DNA of 64,000 nucleotides from Portulaca oleracea (Eukaryota > Streptophyta > Magnoliopsida > Caryophyllales > Portulacaceae): contig CM055872.1 in NCBI GenBank assembly GCA_029582165.1, positions 3,999,582 to 4,063,581 on the forward strand. Reading direction: 5' to 3'. This document shows positions 21,769 through 30,976 of the stretch, piece after piece. Made by a program: the position numbers and the translations under genes. The notes below the pieces were generated by a model that saw only the letters and a list, made by a program, of their open reading frames with translations, ran no database searches and was not told the origin of the DNA. Position 1 is the stretch's first letter, and each line of letters begins with the position of its first letter.

Positions 21769-23697
21769 CTAATTCTTACAAGGAGGGAGAGGGGAGCCAC
21801 AAAGTCCAGGATTACCCTGAAATGAAGAAGCTGGAAAATTACCCTTGTGAGGAGGAATCCTCCCACTTAGCCTGTTCTTCGCTACGTCGAAAATTTCCAA
21901 TTTATCCAAATTCAGTACCTTGGCCGGAATGTCACCAGATAATTTGTTGCTCGATAGAAGAATCGTTGTCAGCTCCTCGACGTTGCCAATTTCTTCCGGA
22001 ATCTTCCCTGATAGCTGGTTACCCGCCATCTCCAACACTTGTAGGCTTGTTAAGTTCCCAAGTGACCTAGGAATCGAACCTCCTAAGGGGTTATTGGATA
22101 GGATTAAGGAAGTGATTGAGCTCATTGAAGGCTTGTTGCCCACATTTGGGTCGATTGGGCCAGAGAATTGGTTGTTGGATATGTCGATGGAGTTGTATGG
22201 GCCTCGCGGAAAATCCACATTCTTGTCGAAAATTACCCTAAGTGGGCCTGTGAATTTGTTCGAGTTAAGGTCAAGGTCGTTGAGAAGGGATAGGTTCTTG
22301 AATGACCCCGGGAGGGCAGAGGAGAAGTAGTTGTGGGATACGTTTAGGAACGCCAAGTTTGTCATGTTGCCAATCCACTTGGGCAGCTTCCCCTTAAGCT
22401 GGTTGCTCGATACGTCGAGATAGGATAAAGATGAGGAGGACAGCCAATGGGGAAGCTGCCCTTTGAGCCCAGTGTTGGCCAAGAAGAGCCTGAATAGGCC
22501 CAACTTGGCCAACCAGCTCGGAATAGAGACCAACCCAAGTGGATTGTTGGAGAGATCCAATACTTGCAAGAACTTGAGGTTAGCAATCTGAGGTGGGATG
22601 GGACCCACGAGCCGGTTTTGGGACAAATCCATCACTTGGAGGCTCCTAAGATTCCCAAAGCTCTTGGGGATCCGACCCGTGAACCGGTTGTTCGAGAAGT
22701 ACATGTCGGTCAACAACCCGAGTTGCCCAATACTCGACGGCAGCTCCCCGGTGATCATATTGCCCTCTATCGTAATCCTCTGAATCTTAGAGAGATTGCC
22801 AATCGAACTCGGCAAAGCTCCGGTGAGCTGGTTGTCATCAAGCCTTAAGAACTCCAAGGAACCGAGCCGGCCAATCGAAGAAGGGATTGGGCCACTGAGC
22901 TTGTTACTGTAGAGATACAACTCGTCCAACTGGCCCAGTTCACCTATAGATTCTGGTATACCACCACCGAGTTGATTCATCGACAGGTCTAAATACTTCA
23001 AACTCTTAAGCCTCCCAATCTCCCCCGGAATCCCCCCAGAGAAGACGTTGGCGTGGAGATCCAACTTCGTGATCCCAACCATGCTTCTGACGGAAGTTGG
23101 TATTGAGCCGGTCAACCGATTCCCAGACATCCCCATCTCGGTGACTCCAGTCCAGTAATGGAACATCGAGCTGAGGAGGGTCCCACTCAAATCATTATCA
23201 TTCAAAAACACCCTCTTCAACCTCCGAAGTCGGCCCAGAGACGCCGGAACGGGCCCACTCAACCTGTTGGTGTCCAGAAACAGGTAGCTCAACCGAGACA
23301 GCTTCCCGAGTTCCTGTGGGATGGGACCACTCAGATCCTTGTTGTTGCTGAGATCAAGGAGCTGAAGTTGAGTCATGTTCCCCAGGAAGGGGGACAGAGT
23401 GCCCGACATCGTAGTGTCGAGGATGAAGTCGTCCCCGGACTCGAGCCCGGACCGGGACACATTCACCACCCGGCCCGAGCCTGGGTCGCAGTCGACCCCG
23501 GCCCACGTCGTGCAGCAGTCCGTGGCGGCGGCCCACGAGCCCAGGAGCTTGGAGGGGTCCACCGTGATCCGGCGCTTCTGGTCGAGCAGGGCCTCTTTGT
23601 CAACGGCATTGCAGGAGGATGTCAATGGAGGATAAAATGTAGATAAAATGGTGAGGAGTGTGAAAAAAATGAGGGAGTTTGGAGGTGTTTTTTTCAT
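21769..23697 (-). CDS. Secreted leucine-rich repeat protein (At5g23400/DRT100-like), copy 3
   Basis: Intronless, 642 aa. Signal peptide (KKTPPNSLIFFTLLTILSTF), LRR cap with SCNAVDKEALLDQKRR and CCTTWAGVDCDP, about 20 plant-type LRRs, ending GLCGSPLPPC. No transmembrane or kinase segment, so an extracellular product is expected. The frame is open upstream to 23934, but the Met at 23697 aligns with the signal-peptide Met of copies 1 and 2 and lies about 85 nt downstream of a clear TATA box. It appears closer to copy 2 than to copy 1 by shared segments such as IGNLSKIQ and LSRLR/LGRLRRLK. The 5' third (23.38-23.61 kb) is very GC-rich. Function by family only: apoplastic LRR protein of unknown ligand. 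Confidence 0.93.
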   Translation of the reverse strand: MKKTPPNSLIFFTLLTILSTFYPPLTSSCNAVDKEALLDQKRRITVDPSKLLGSWAAATDCCTTWAGVDCDPGSGRVVNVSRSGLESGDDFILDTTMSGTLSPFLGNMTQLQLLDLSNNKDLSGPIPQELGKLSRLSYLFLDTNRLSGPVPASLGRLRRLKRVFLNDNDLSGTLLSSMFHYWTGVTEMGMSGNRLTGSIPTSVRSMVGITKLDLHANVFSGGIPGEIGRLKSLKYLDLSMNQLGGGIPESIGELGQLDELYLYSNKLSGPIPSSIGRLGSLEFLRLDDNQLTGALPSSIGNLSKIQRITIEGNMITGELPSSIGQLGLLTDMYFSNNRFTGRIPKSFGNLRSLQVMDLSQNRLVGPIPPQIANLKFLQVLDLSNNPLGLVSIPSWLAKLGLFRLFLANTGLKGQLPHWLSSSSLSYLDVSSNQLKGKLPKWIGNMTNLAFLNVSHNYFSSALPGSFKNLSLLNDLDLNSNKFTGPLRVIFDKNVDFPRGPYNSIDISNNQFSGPIDPNVGNKPSMSSITSLILSNNPLGGSIPRSLGNLTSLQVLEMAGNQLSGKIPEEIGNVEELTTILLSSNKLSGDIPAKVLNLDKLEIFDVAKNRLSGRIPPHKGNFPASSFQGNPGLCGSPLPPCKN

Positions 23698-23778
23698 GGT
23701 GGATTTTGGAGGGGGGGAAAAGTGACCGTTGATTTTTGGGAGGCAGAGGATGTGGGAAACAAGAAGATGGGGCGGGGT

Positions 23779-23790
23779 TTTTATATATAG
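23779..23790 (-). promoter_or_regulatory. TATA box of LRR copy 3
   Basis: Minus-strand CTATATATAAAA lies about 85 nt upstream of the ATG and is a strong plant TATA match. Confidence 0.65.
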
Positions 23791-24307
23791 ATTATGAACT
23801 GGAGATGTGATTGTGGGGAATAGTGGGTGAGATTGGAAATAATGTGAATTTATTAATAAGAATGCACAAAATCGAGATTCAAGACGAAAATTATGACCTG
23901 AATGTGATGAAAACCAGAAGGTCAAAATAAGCATGTTGTTTGGGGATTACGCTGCGATTTAAAACTGGAGGGAATGTACAGTGTAGAGTATACTCAAGTT
24001 TTTATTTATATAATTAATAGGCATTATTAAATTTAAGAAATAGAAAAAAATATAATAATACTGTGGCTAGGATTAATTAAAAAAAGGATATGATGAACAG
24101 ATAAAGCCTGGAATGGGAGACGATTGAATAGGACCAACGGTCATCCATCCAACATGGAATTGAATGCTTCATTACCTTGATTGGGATGATAGATGATTGT
24201 CTCACTTTTGTTTTGGCTGATAAATTTCTAAATATAATGAATATGACCGTGCAGCCTGGTGCAGGGTTGTCCAAAACTATCCATGCTTATATGATATATG
24301 AAAGAGA
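23791..24307. other. Promoter region of LRR copy 3
   Basis: It holds weak traces of the upstream segment shared by copies 1 and 2 (GAAAATTATGACCTGAATG, ACGGTCATCC). No gene is seen. Confidence 0.45.
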
Positions 24308-24602
24308 AATTGGATTCTACGAACTTTTGATTTGATGATAAATAATACGAATTTTAATTCTATGTTGCTTTGAACAGTACACAACCGAGTTAAGTTGAAC
24401 TTAACTCGACGGCGGATAACGTGGGTTTGTCACACTTTCTCTGCTGCCAGGTCATCCGCCGCCGAGTTAAGTTCAACTTAACGTGTGGCGTACTGTTGAA
24501 AGCAACTTGGGGTTAAAGTTCGTATTATTTATCACCAAATCAAAAGTTCGTATTATATAGTCTTATATGGTCAAAAGTTTGTATTCTTAGAATCCAATTT
24601 CT
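24308..24602. mobile_element. Palindromic TIR MITE of the AAATTGGATTC family (Mutator-like)
   Basis: AGAAATTGGATTCTACGAAC at the left pairs with GAATCCAATTTCT at the right. The arms run nearly to the centre (GAGTTAAGTTGAACTTAACT on both sides). A probable 9-10 bp target duplication flanks it (ATATATGAAA on each side). Non-coding. Confidence 0.7.
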
Positions 24603-24623
24603 ATATATGAAAAAGAATATTGT

Positions 24624-24873
24624 ACTACCTCCGTCCCTTTATATTTGTCCAATTAACTAATTTCTCTGTCCTTTTTTATTTGTCTAATTAATTAACTTTT
24701 ACATTTCCAATAACTAAAATACCCATTTTATCCCTAATATATGCACTTCTTACACTTTTCCAATGATGTTTCAAGGACATTTTTGACAATATATAAATCT
24801 TTTATTCCATTCCCTATATTTCTTGATTTTATGAAAGTAGTTATATGGACAATTAATCAGGGATAGAGATAGT
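24624..24873. mobile_element. Stowaway-like MITE
   Basis: Left ACTACCTCCGTCCC and degraded inverted right GGGATAGAGATAGT. The inner TTTGTCCAATTAA / GGACAATTAATC arms pair. Confidence 0.5.
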
Positions 24874-26038
24874 AAGTAATAATTATCTTGTTTTTGGTCC
24901 AAATTTCAAAAGAACTCTTTTTAAAAAATTTAGACATATTTTTTCTTATTTTTACTGAATCTAATATGAATTCAAATTTAGGTTTGACCATTTCATAAAG
25001 AACCCACAAATCCACAATAACCCATTCCTAGATTTTTGGCAACAATCTTATTGTTAATGATGAGCACTCTTCTTACCCATAATGATGAGCACTGGCGGAT
25101 CTATAAGTACGAAGAGGGTGGCCATGACCATTGTTAATACCAAAAATTTTAGTAATTTAATATAATTTGAAATAGAAATTATAAATTTTATATTTATCAT
25201 ATAAAATAACAATATATTTGTCACCCCTAATCAGAAATACGAGATCCGCCACCACGAAGGAGGGACATGTTGGTGGCTTCAACATGTGGTTATTAAAGTT
25301 GCATTCACAGCACATGAAATAATACTTTGAATAATGTTAGTGCCAAACTCAATAATGCCAAACCCACAAGTACATCCTGCCACTTGAGCTAGTGAGCAAC
25401 TCGCAATTTGCAACTTCAATGTTGAATATTTTATGACTTGGAAATCAGCACACTACTCAATTGAGATTGCACTATAAAAGTTATCTAATTATTTGATTCA
25501 TACACGAGTTGACATTTAGATTTATTATTTATTGGATTATATTTTACAGAGTAGTTCGGTGTATATAAATTCTTCATAAGAAGGCGACTAAAGAAAAGTT
25601 TCACTATAAAAATGTAATATAGGTAAGTCTTATATTTTTGTATGAAGTTGCTTCTAGTACTTAAACTCGTGATCGCACGACCACACGGTAACAACTCAAC
25701 CATTATATTAAAACTGCCTTTTAATTGGATTATATTTTGAATAAAAATTCAGTTGAGTTTCGATTCAGATCTCTATTTTTCAACTTAGGTTGACTTTCGG
25801 GTTATATTTATTTTAATGTCAATAACCATGCCATATATAAGTTATAATCATGAAAATTTGGTGGAAGGATAGTTTGGATCGTTCAAGTTTTAGTGGAATC
25901 AATTTCAATTTGGGTCTAGTTTTGGTTAAGATGCTATGGATCTATAGTCGGGTATGGGTCCAATTCATATTGATATATTCTAAAATTTGTTTCATTTGTA
26001 CCTGTAGAAATAATTTGTTTCATTTGGGTCTAGTTTTA
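24874..26038. other. Intergenic, no supported gene
   Basis: AT-rich, holding one small MITE (25093-25251). It ends at an abrupt junction with the retrotransposon block near 26039. Confidence 0.5.
25093..25251. mobile_element. Small MITE with TGGCGGATCT ends
   Basis: TGGCGGATCT at the left and AGATCCGCCA at the right are perfect inverted repeats. The next bases (GGGTGGCCATGACC / GTCACCCC) pair partly. 159 bp, non-coding. Confidence 0.6.
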
Positions 26039-26544
26039 GTGCAGCACTTCGGCACCGCCTGCATTTTCGAGTGACGCCGGCTTAGAAAAAATTCAATCGA
26101 GTTTCCATTAAGCCGGGGGCTGTTTGAATCCAAAAAAGGAAGCAAATCACTACAGCAACCATCAATTGACTCGGTTTAGCAAGAATCGCCACTAAATCAG
26201 CTATGCGACCAAGCAAAGGGATCGAATCAGCCTAAAAGCCAGGACGAAAGACGGGTGTGGGCCTTCTTTTATTCCATCTGGGCCGGGCCTTTTCACCTCA
26301 CCCGACTCACGAAAAAACAGGAGAAGAGCCCAACACTTGACCAAACCCAGACGGGTTTGCTGGGTCGAAAATAAGCAATCGAGGCTTTTTCGAGCCCAAT
26401 ACAAGCTTATGCTCATGCAGTTATGCTCAACTCGAGCCCGTTTTGAGACAAACCGCAGGTAAATTCTCGACTCATTTTGAATTTCAAATAAATCGATGCC
26501 TTCTCTCTTTATTTCTTGCGAACAACGCACGAAATACACCGCCA
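26039..26544 (+). mobile_element. Truncated internal region of the leftmost retrotransposon unit
   Basis: Homologous to 33806-34316 and 28640-29126, beginning at GCAGCACTTCGGCACC. Everything upstream of that point (PBS, 5' LTR) is missing. The reading frames seen here have no recognisable domain. Confidence 0.7.
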
Positions 26545-27216
26545 TCATCGGGCCTAACAATACATGACATCACCGTCACGCTAATACGCCGACATTCACC
26601 ATCACCGCCGCCGCTAATACGCGACATTCACCATCACCGCCGCCGCTAATACGACACTTCACATCACCGCCGCCGCTAATACGCGACATTCACCATCACC
26701 GTCACGCTAATACGCCGACACTTCACATCGCCGCCGCTAATACGCCGACATTCACCATCACCGCCGCCGCTAATACGCGACACATCACATCGCCGCCGCC
26801 GCTAATACGCCGACATTCACCGCCGCCAATACGCCGACACTTCACATCACCGCCGCCGCTAATACGCGACACTTCACATCACCGCCGGGCTAATACGCCG
26901 ACACTTCACCATCACCGCCGCCGGCTAGTACGCGACACCATCAGCCGTCGCCGGGCTAATACGCGACATTCACCATCAGCCGTCGCCGGGCTAATACGCG
27001 ACACATCACATCAGCCGTCGCCGGGCTAATACGCGACACGTCACATCAGCCGTCGCCGGGCTAATACGCGACACGTCACATCACCGTCGCCGGGCTAATA
27101 CGCGACATTCACCATCACCGCCGTCGGGCTAATACGCGTCACTTCACCACCAGCCGTCGCCGCCCCTAACAATACATGACACCATCACCGCCGCCGGCTA
27201 GTACGCGACATTTCCC
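26545..27216 (+). repeat. 35-bp minisatellite, array 1
   Basis: About 19-20 units beginning CTAATACGCGACATTCACC, with a variant containing CACTTCACATCA, linked by a GC-rich part (AGCCGTCGCCGGG or ACCGCCGCCG). It lies about 150 bp before the polypurine tract, in the element's 3' untranslated region. Confidence 0.9.
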
Positions 27217-27369
27217 CACCATGACCGCCATCCGCCTTCACAATGCAATGAACGACATCTCAACATCGACGCAGACCTAGCTTCCAAGCGCCAACCACTT
27301 GTAACAGGCTTCGATTCATATCCAAGATCATCAAGACTACTTTGATCATCGTTTTACTCAAACTCGATC

Positions 27370-27384
27370 AAAGTGGGGGCTATC
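27370..27384 (+). other. Polypurine tract of unit 1
   Basis: AAAGTGGGGGCTATC immediately before the LTR start; the plus-strand priming site of LTR elements. Confidence 0.75.
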
Positions 27385-27868
27385 TGTAGACGCTGAATTT
27401 TGCATCGATTTTATTTTCTTTTTTTAGCGTTAGTTTTAGAAAATAGGCTAACCGATAAATGGCACGCAAGCCTCTCACCCACCTAAACCCGAAAGAGAAA
27501 GGCAAAAGCACCCGTCTGGGTTTAGTGGGCCGGAGCTCAGCTCCAACCCATAGAACCTGCTCGTTCAGTGGGCCGAGCTCGCCCAACCACGTAACCCTGG
27601 TTCTCCCGGCACAAGGCCCGCTGCCGCTTCAGAACCCGTCTGCTCTGGGTCCAAGGCCCATCTTCACTCACGTGAACCCGTCTGAGTTCGATTGCTCTCT
27701 TTGGCGCGGCGACTAAAATCCTAACCCTAGAACGCGCCCCCTACTCCTCCCATTCCACTATAAATTAAACCCTTCTTTCCCTTCAAAAAACACACCAGGA
27801 TATGCTAGGAGTATTGACACTAGTATATTCTCTCTCTTCTCTCCCCTTTGCATGCTACTTCACTAAAG
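27385..27868 (+). mobile_element. LTR 1, 3'-truncated
   Basis: It begins TGTAGACGCTGAATTTT and matches the first about 490 bp of the complete LTRs, including the promoter-like CACTATAAATTAAACCC. At 27866-27868 (AAG) it jumps to sequence that in the intact unit lies at 33018, in the internal region. The rest of the LTR and about 2 kb of internal sequence are missing. AAG is shared at both break ends. Confidence 0.8.
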
Positions 27869-29126
27869 CATGGCTTTTAACTCCTCATTCCCAAATTTTA
27901 CCGCTCCTTACCCTAGCCTAAGCCCCATTACAACCCGAAAAAGTCCTTTTGATTGTCACTTGTGCATTGCATACCAGTAGTGGAGAGCGAGGTTCTTACC
28001 AAGCTTATGGTAGTTTGCTTCTATTGGTTTGAGCATGAGAGAAACTCACATACATATTCAAAATTGAGTGTTTGAGTGTTCATTCCTTCCTGTGTGAGGT
28101 TCGCTCTTTCTGGCTAGCTTACGTCCATAACCAACCGCAAGATATTTGCATTGTTCTTCGAATTGGTGGACTTATGCGTCTGAGTTACTTGTTCTCTCCT
28201 TAAGATTCAAAACTTCTTCCTATCTCTTTCGAATCGAGTTTTGATCTTGTCAGATTAATCTTTGTGCTTGTTAGTTCAACTTTGTGTTGATCGAAAATCC
28301 TTTATCGGATTGTTTTGAAGATACGAAAGTCATAATCATTGCATAACACCATCATTACATGAGCATTGCATCAACGATCGCATTAGTACATAAGTATAGA
28401 AAAATGCATTTAGTACATCATTGCATAGCATTGTCCTAAGTACATAGCAAAGAGTCGTGTATAGCATAGCATAAGAATCCTGCAGACGATCGTTCTCGAT
28501 CGTCATCACGCTGCACCTGCGTGTCGCCACCGCCACTAGCGTTATCACTCTATGGACCCCGCTTCCACGGATCCGTAAGTGTCCCCTGGTAGTAAGAGGA
28601 GTCTACCATCTCTCAGATCGCTACCGAGCGGATAGGTGCAAGACGCCGGCCCTGCATTTTCGAGTGACGCGGCTTAGAAAAATTCAATCGAGTTTCCATT
28701 AAGCGGGCCGTTTGAATCCAAAAGGAAGCAAATCACTACAAAGAACTATCAATTGACTCCCGCTTAGCAAGAATCGCCACTAAACGGGGCTATGCACCAA
28801 GCAAAGGGATCGAATCACCTAAAAGCCGTGACGAAGACGGCGGGCCTTCTTTTATTCCATCCGCCGGGCCTTTTCACCTCACCCGACTCACGAAAAACAG
28901 AGAAGAGCCTAACACTTGACCAAACCAGACGGGTTTCTTTGGGTCGAAAATAAGCAATCGAGGCTTTTTCGAGCCCAATACAAGCTTATGCTCATGCAGT
29001 TATGCTCAACTCGAGCCCGTTTTCGAGACACAAACCGACAGGTAAATTCTCTGACTCATTTTGAATTTCAAATAAACTGATGCCTTCTCTCTTTATTTCT
29101 TGCAGAACAACGCACGAAATACAGCG
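27869..29126 (+). mobile_element. Internal region fragment of unit 2
   Basis: Colinear with 33018-34316 but with many 1-3 base indels, mostly at CAG/CTG/CCGG sites. No conserved coding domain. Confidence 0.75.
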
Positions 29127-29611
29127 GCCGTCATCGGGCCTAACAATACATGACATCAGCCGTCGCCGGGCTAATACGCGACATTCACCATCAGCCGTCG
29201 CCGGGCTAATACGCGACACTTCACATCAGCCGTCGCCGGGCTAATACGCGACATTCACCATCAGCCGTCGCCGGGCTAATACGCGACATTCACCATCAGC
29301 CGTCGCCGGGCTAATACGCGACACTTCACATCAGCCGTCGCCGGGCTAATACGCGACATTCACCATCAGCCGTCGCCGCTAATACGCGACACTTCACCAT
29401 CACCGCCGCCGCTAGTACGCCGACATCACCATCACCGCCGCCGCTAATACGCCGACATCACATCACATCGCCGCCGCTAATACGCGACATTCACCATCAG
29501 CCGTCGCCGGGCTAATACGCGTCACTTCACCACCAGCGGCCATCATCGGGCCCTAACAATACATGACACCATCAGCCGTCGCGGGGCTAGTACGCGACAT
29601 TTCCCCACCAG
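29127..29611 (+). repeat. 35-bp minisatellite, array 2
   Basis: About 13-14 units of the same repeat as arrays 1 and 3. Many here are the longer form with AGCCGTCGCCGGG and the two variants (ACATTCACCATC, ACACTTCACATC) often alternate. Confidence 0.9.
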
Positions 29612-29775
29612 CGACCGTCATCGGGCCTTCACAATGCAATGAACGACATCTCAACATCGACGCAGGACCTAGCTTCCAAGCGTCAACCACCGAGCGTGCT
29701 TCTGATTCATATCCAAGATCATCAAGACTACTTTGATCATCGTTTTACTCAAACTCGATCAAAGTGGGGGCTATC

Positions 29776-30954
29776 TGTAGACGCTGAATTTTGTATCGAT
29801 TTTATTTTCTTTTTTTAGCGTTAGTTTTAGAAAATAGGCTAACCGATAAATGGCACGCAAGCCCCTCACCCACCTAAACCCGAAAGAGAAAGGCAAAAGC
29901 ACCCGTCTGGGTTTAGTGGGCCGGAGCTCAGCTCCAACCCATAGAACCCGTCTGGGTTCAGTGGGCCGGAGCTCAGCTCCAACCCACAGAACCCGTCTGG
30001 GTTCCTGGGCACAAGGCCCGTCGCTGCCTTCAGGAACCCGTCTGGGTTCTTGGGTCCAAGGCCCATCTTCACTCACGTGAACCTGTCTGAGTTCGATTGC
30101 TCTCTTTGGCGCGGCGACTAAAATCCTAACCCTAGAACGCGCCCCCTACTCCTCCCATTCCACTATAAATTAAACCCTTCTTTCCCTTCAAAAAACACAC
30201 CAGAATATGCTAGGAGTATTGACACTAGTATATTCTCTCTCTTCTCTCCCCTTTGCATGCTACTTCAGTAAAGGTTAGCGTGATTCTTGTATTAATGTAT
30301 ATAATGTAATTTTACTTTCTTTTTCTTTCGTTTCTTTGCATGACATTAATGATAAACTCGTGAAATTCATTCAATTCCTCCCTCTTTTTTCAATCTTTCA
30401 CTTTAATTTAATTTTAGTAGAGTCTATTCGTTTGAATAGGCGGGTTTGACGATTTTGATTGTCAAATTCGTAACCTTACCCCCGAATCCATCTTTGGGTT
30501 CGTAGGCCGGAGTCTATTTCTTTAACGGTTTGTTGTTTTTCTCCTAAAATTCAACTGGCGACTCTCTTTTACACCTTGTTTTCTTTCTTTTCCTTTTTTA
30601 GGGTTTCTATGACTTTTTTTACGTTTATTCGAGAACCCAGACGGGTTCTTCACCTTTCTCTTTTCTCTTTTTTTTTCCTTTTGTTTTCCTTTTCGTGGGG
30701 TTTAACAGTCAAGAACCCGTCTTGGTTCCGCCACGAACTCAGACGGGTTCCTGGTTGTTTTTCCCTCTTTTTTGTTTCTTTTTTTCTTCTTTCCCTAAAG
30801 GTAAACCTCGAGCGCTAAATCGTTTTTAATCTGTTAACTCAAACATTCTTAAAAGTTCAACCTTATTTAAGGTTAAGCAATCCTAGTCGGCTCCCAATCA
30901 CTTTTAAGTAGCGCCGCGAAAAAAGGTCATCGATCGATTTTTTCGGTGTCTACA
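29776..30954 (+). mobile_element. LTR 2, complete (1179 bp)
   Basis: Starts TGTAGACG directly after the tract AAAGTGGGGGCTATC and ends GGTGTCTACA directly before the PBS. The 7-bp ends TGTAGAC/GTCTACA are perfect inverted repeats. CTATAAATTAAACCC near 30165 is the likely TATA box; T-rich sequence follows. It carries several copies of the palindrome GAACCCGTCTGGGTTC. It serves as 3' LTR of unit 2 and 5' LTR of unit 3. Confidence 0.88.
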
Positions 30955-30957
30955 GAT

Positions 30958-30976
30958 TGGCGACTCCACTGGGGAC
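30958..30976 (+). other. Primer-binding site
   Basis: TGGCGACTCCACTGGGGAC begins three bases after the LTR end and starts with TGG, the complement of a tRNA CCA end. From memory this matches the tRNA-Arg-type PBS of Tat/Ogre elements; the primer tRNA was not checked. Confidence 0.75.

Noticed and set aside
22362..23646. Long antisense frames over the LRR genes (also 8689-9685, 13533-14786 and 39035-40077)
   Set aside because: Shadow frames caused by the codon pattern of LRR coding sequence. No independent start context, domain or conservation.
29771..30080. Proline/arginine-rich proteins in the LTR and minisatellite
   Set aside because: Frames exist on both strands and in several phases over the same repeats, with no domain; they are by-products of GC-rich repeats.
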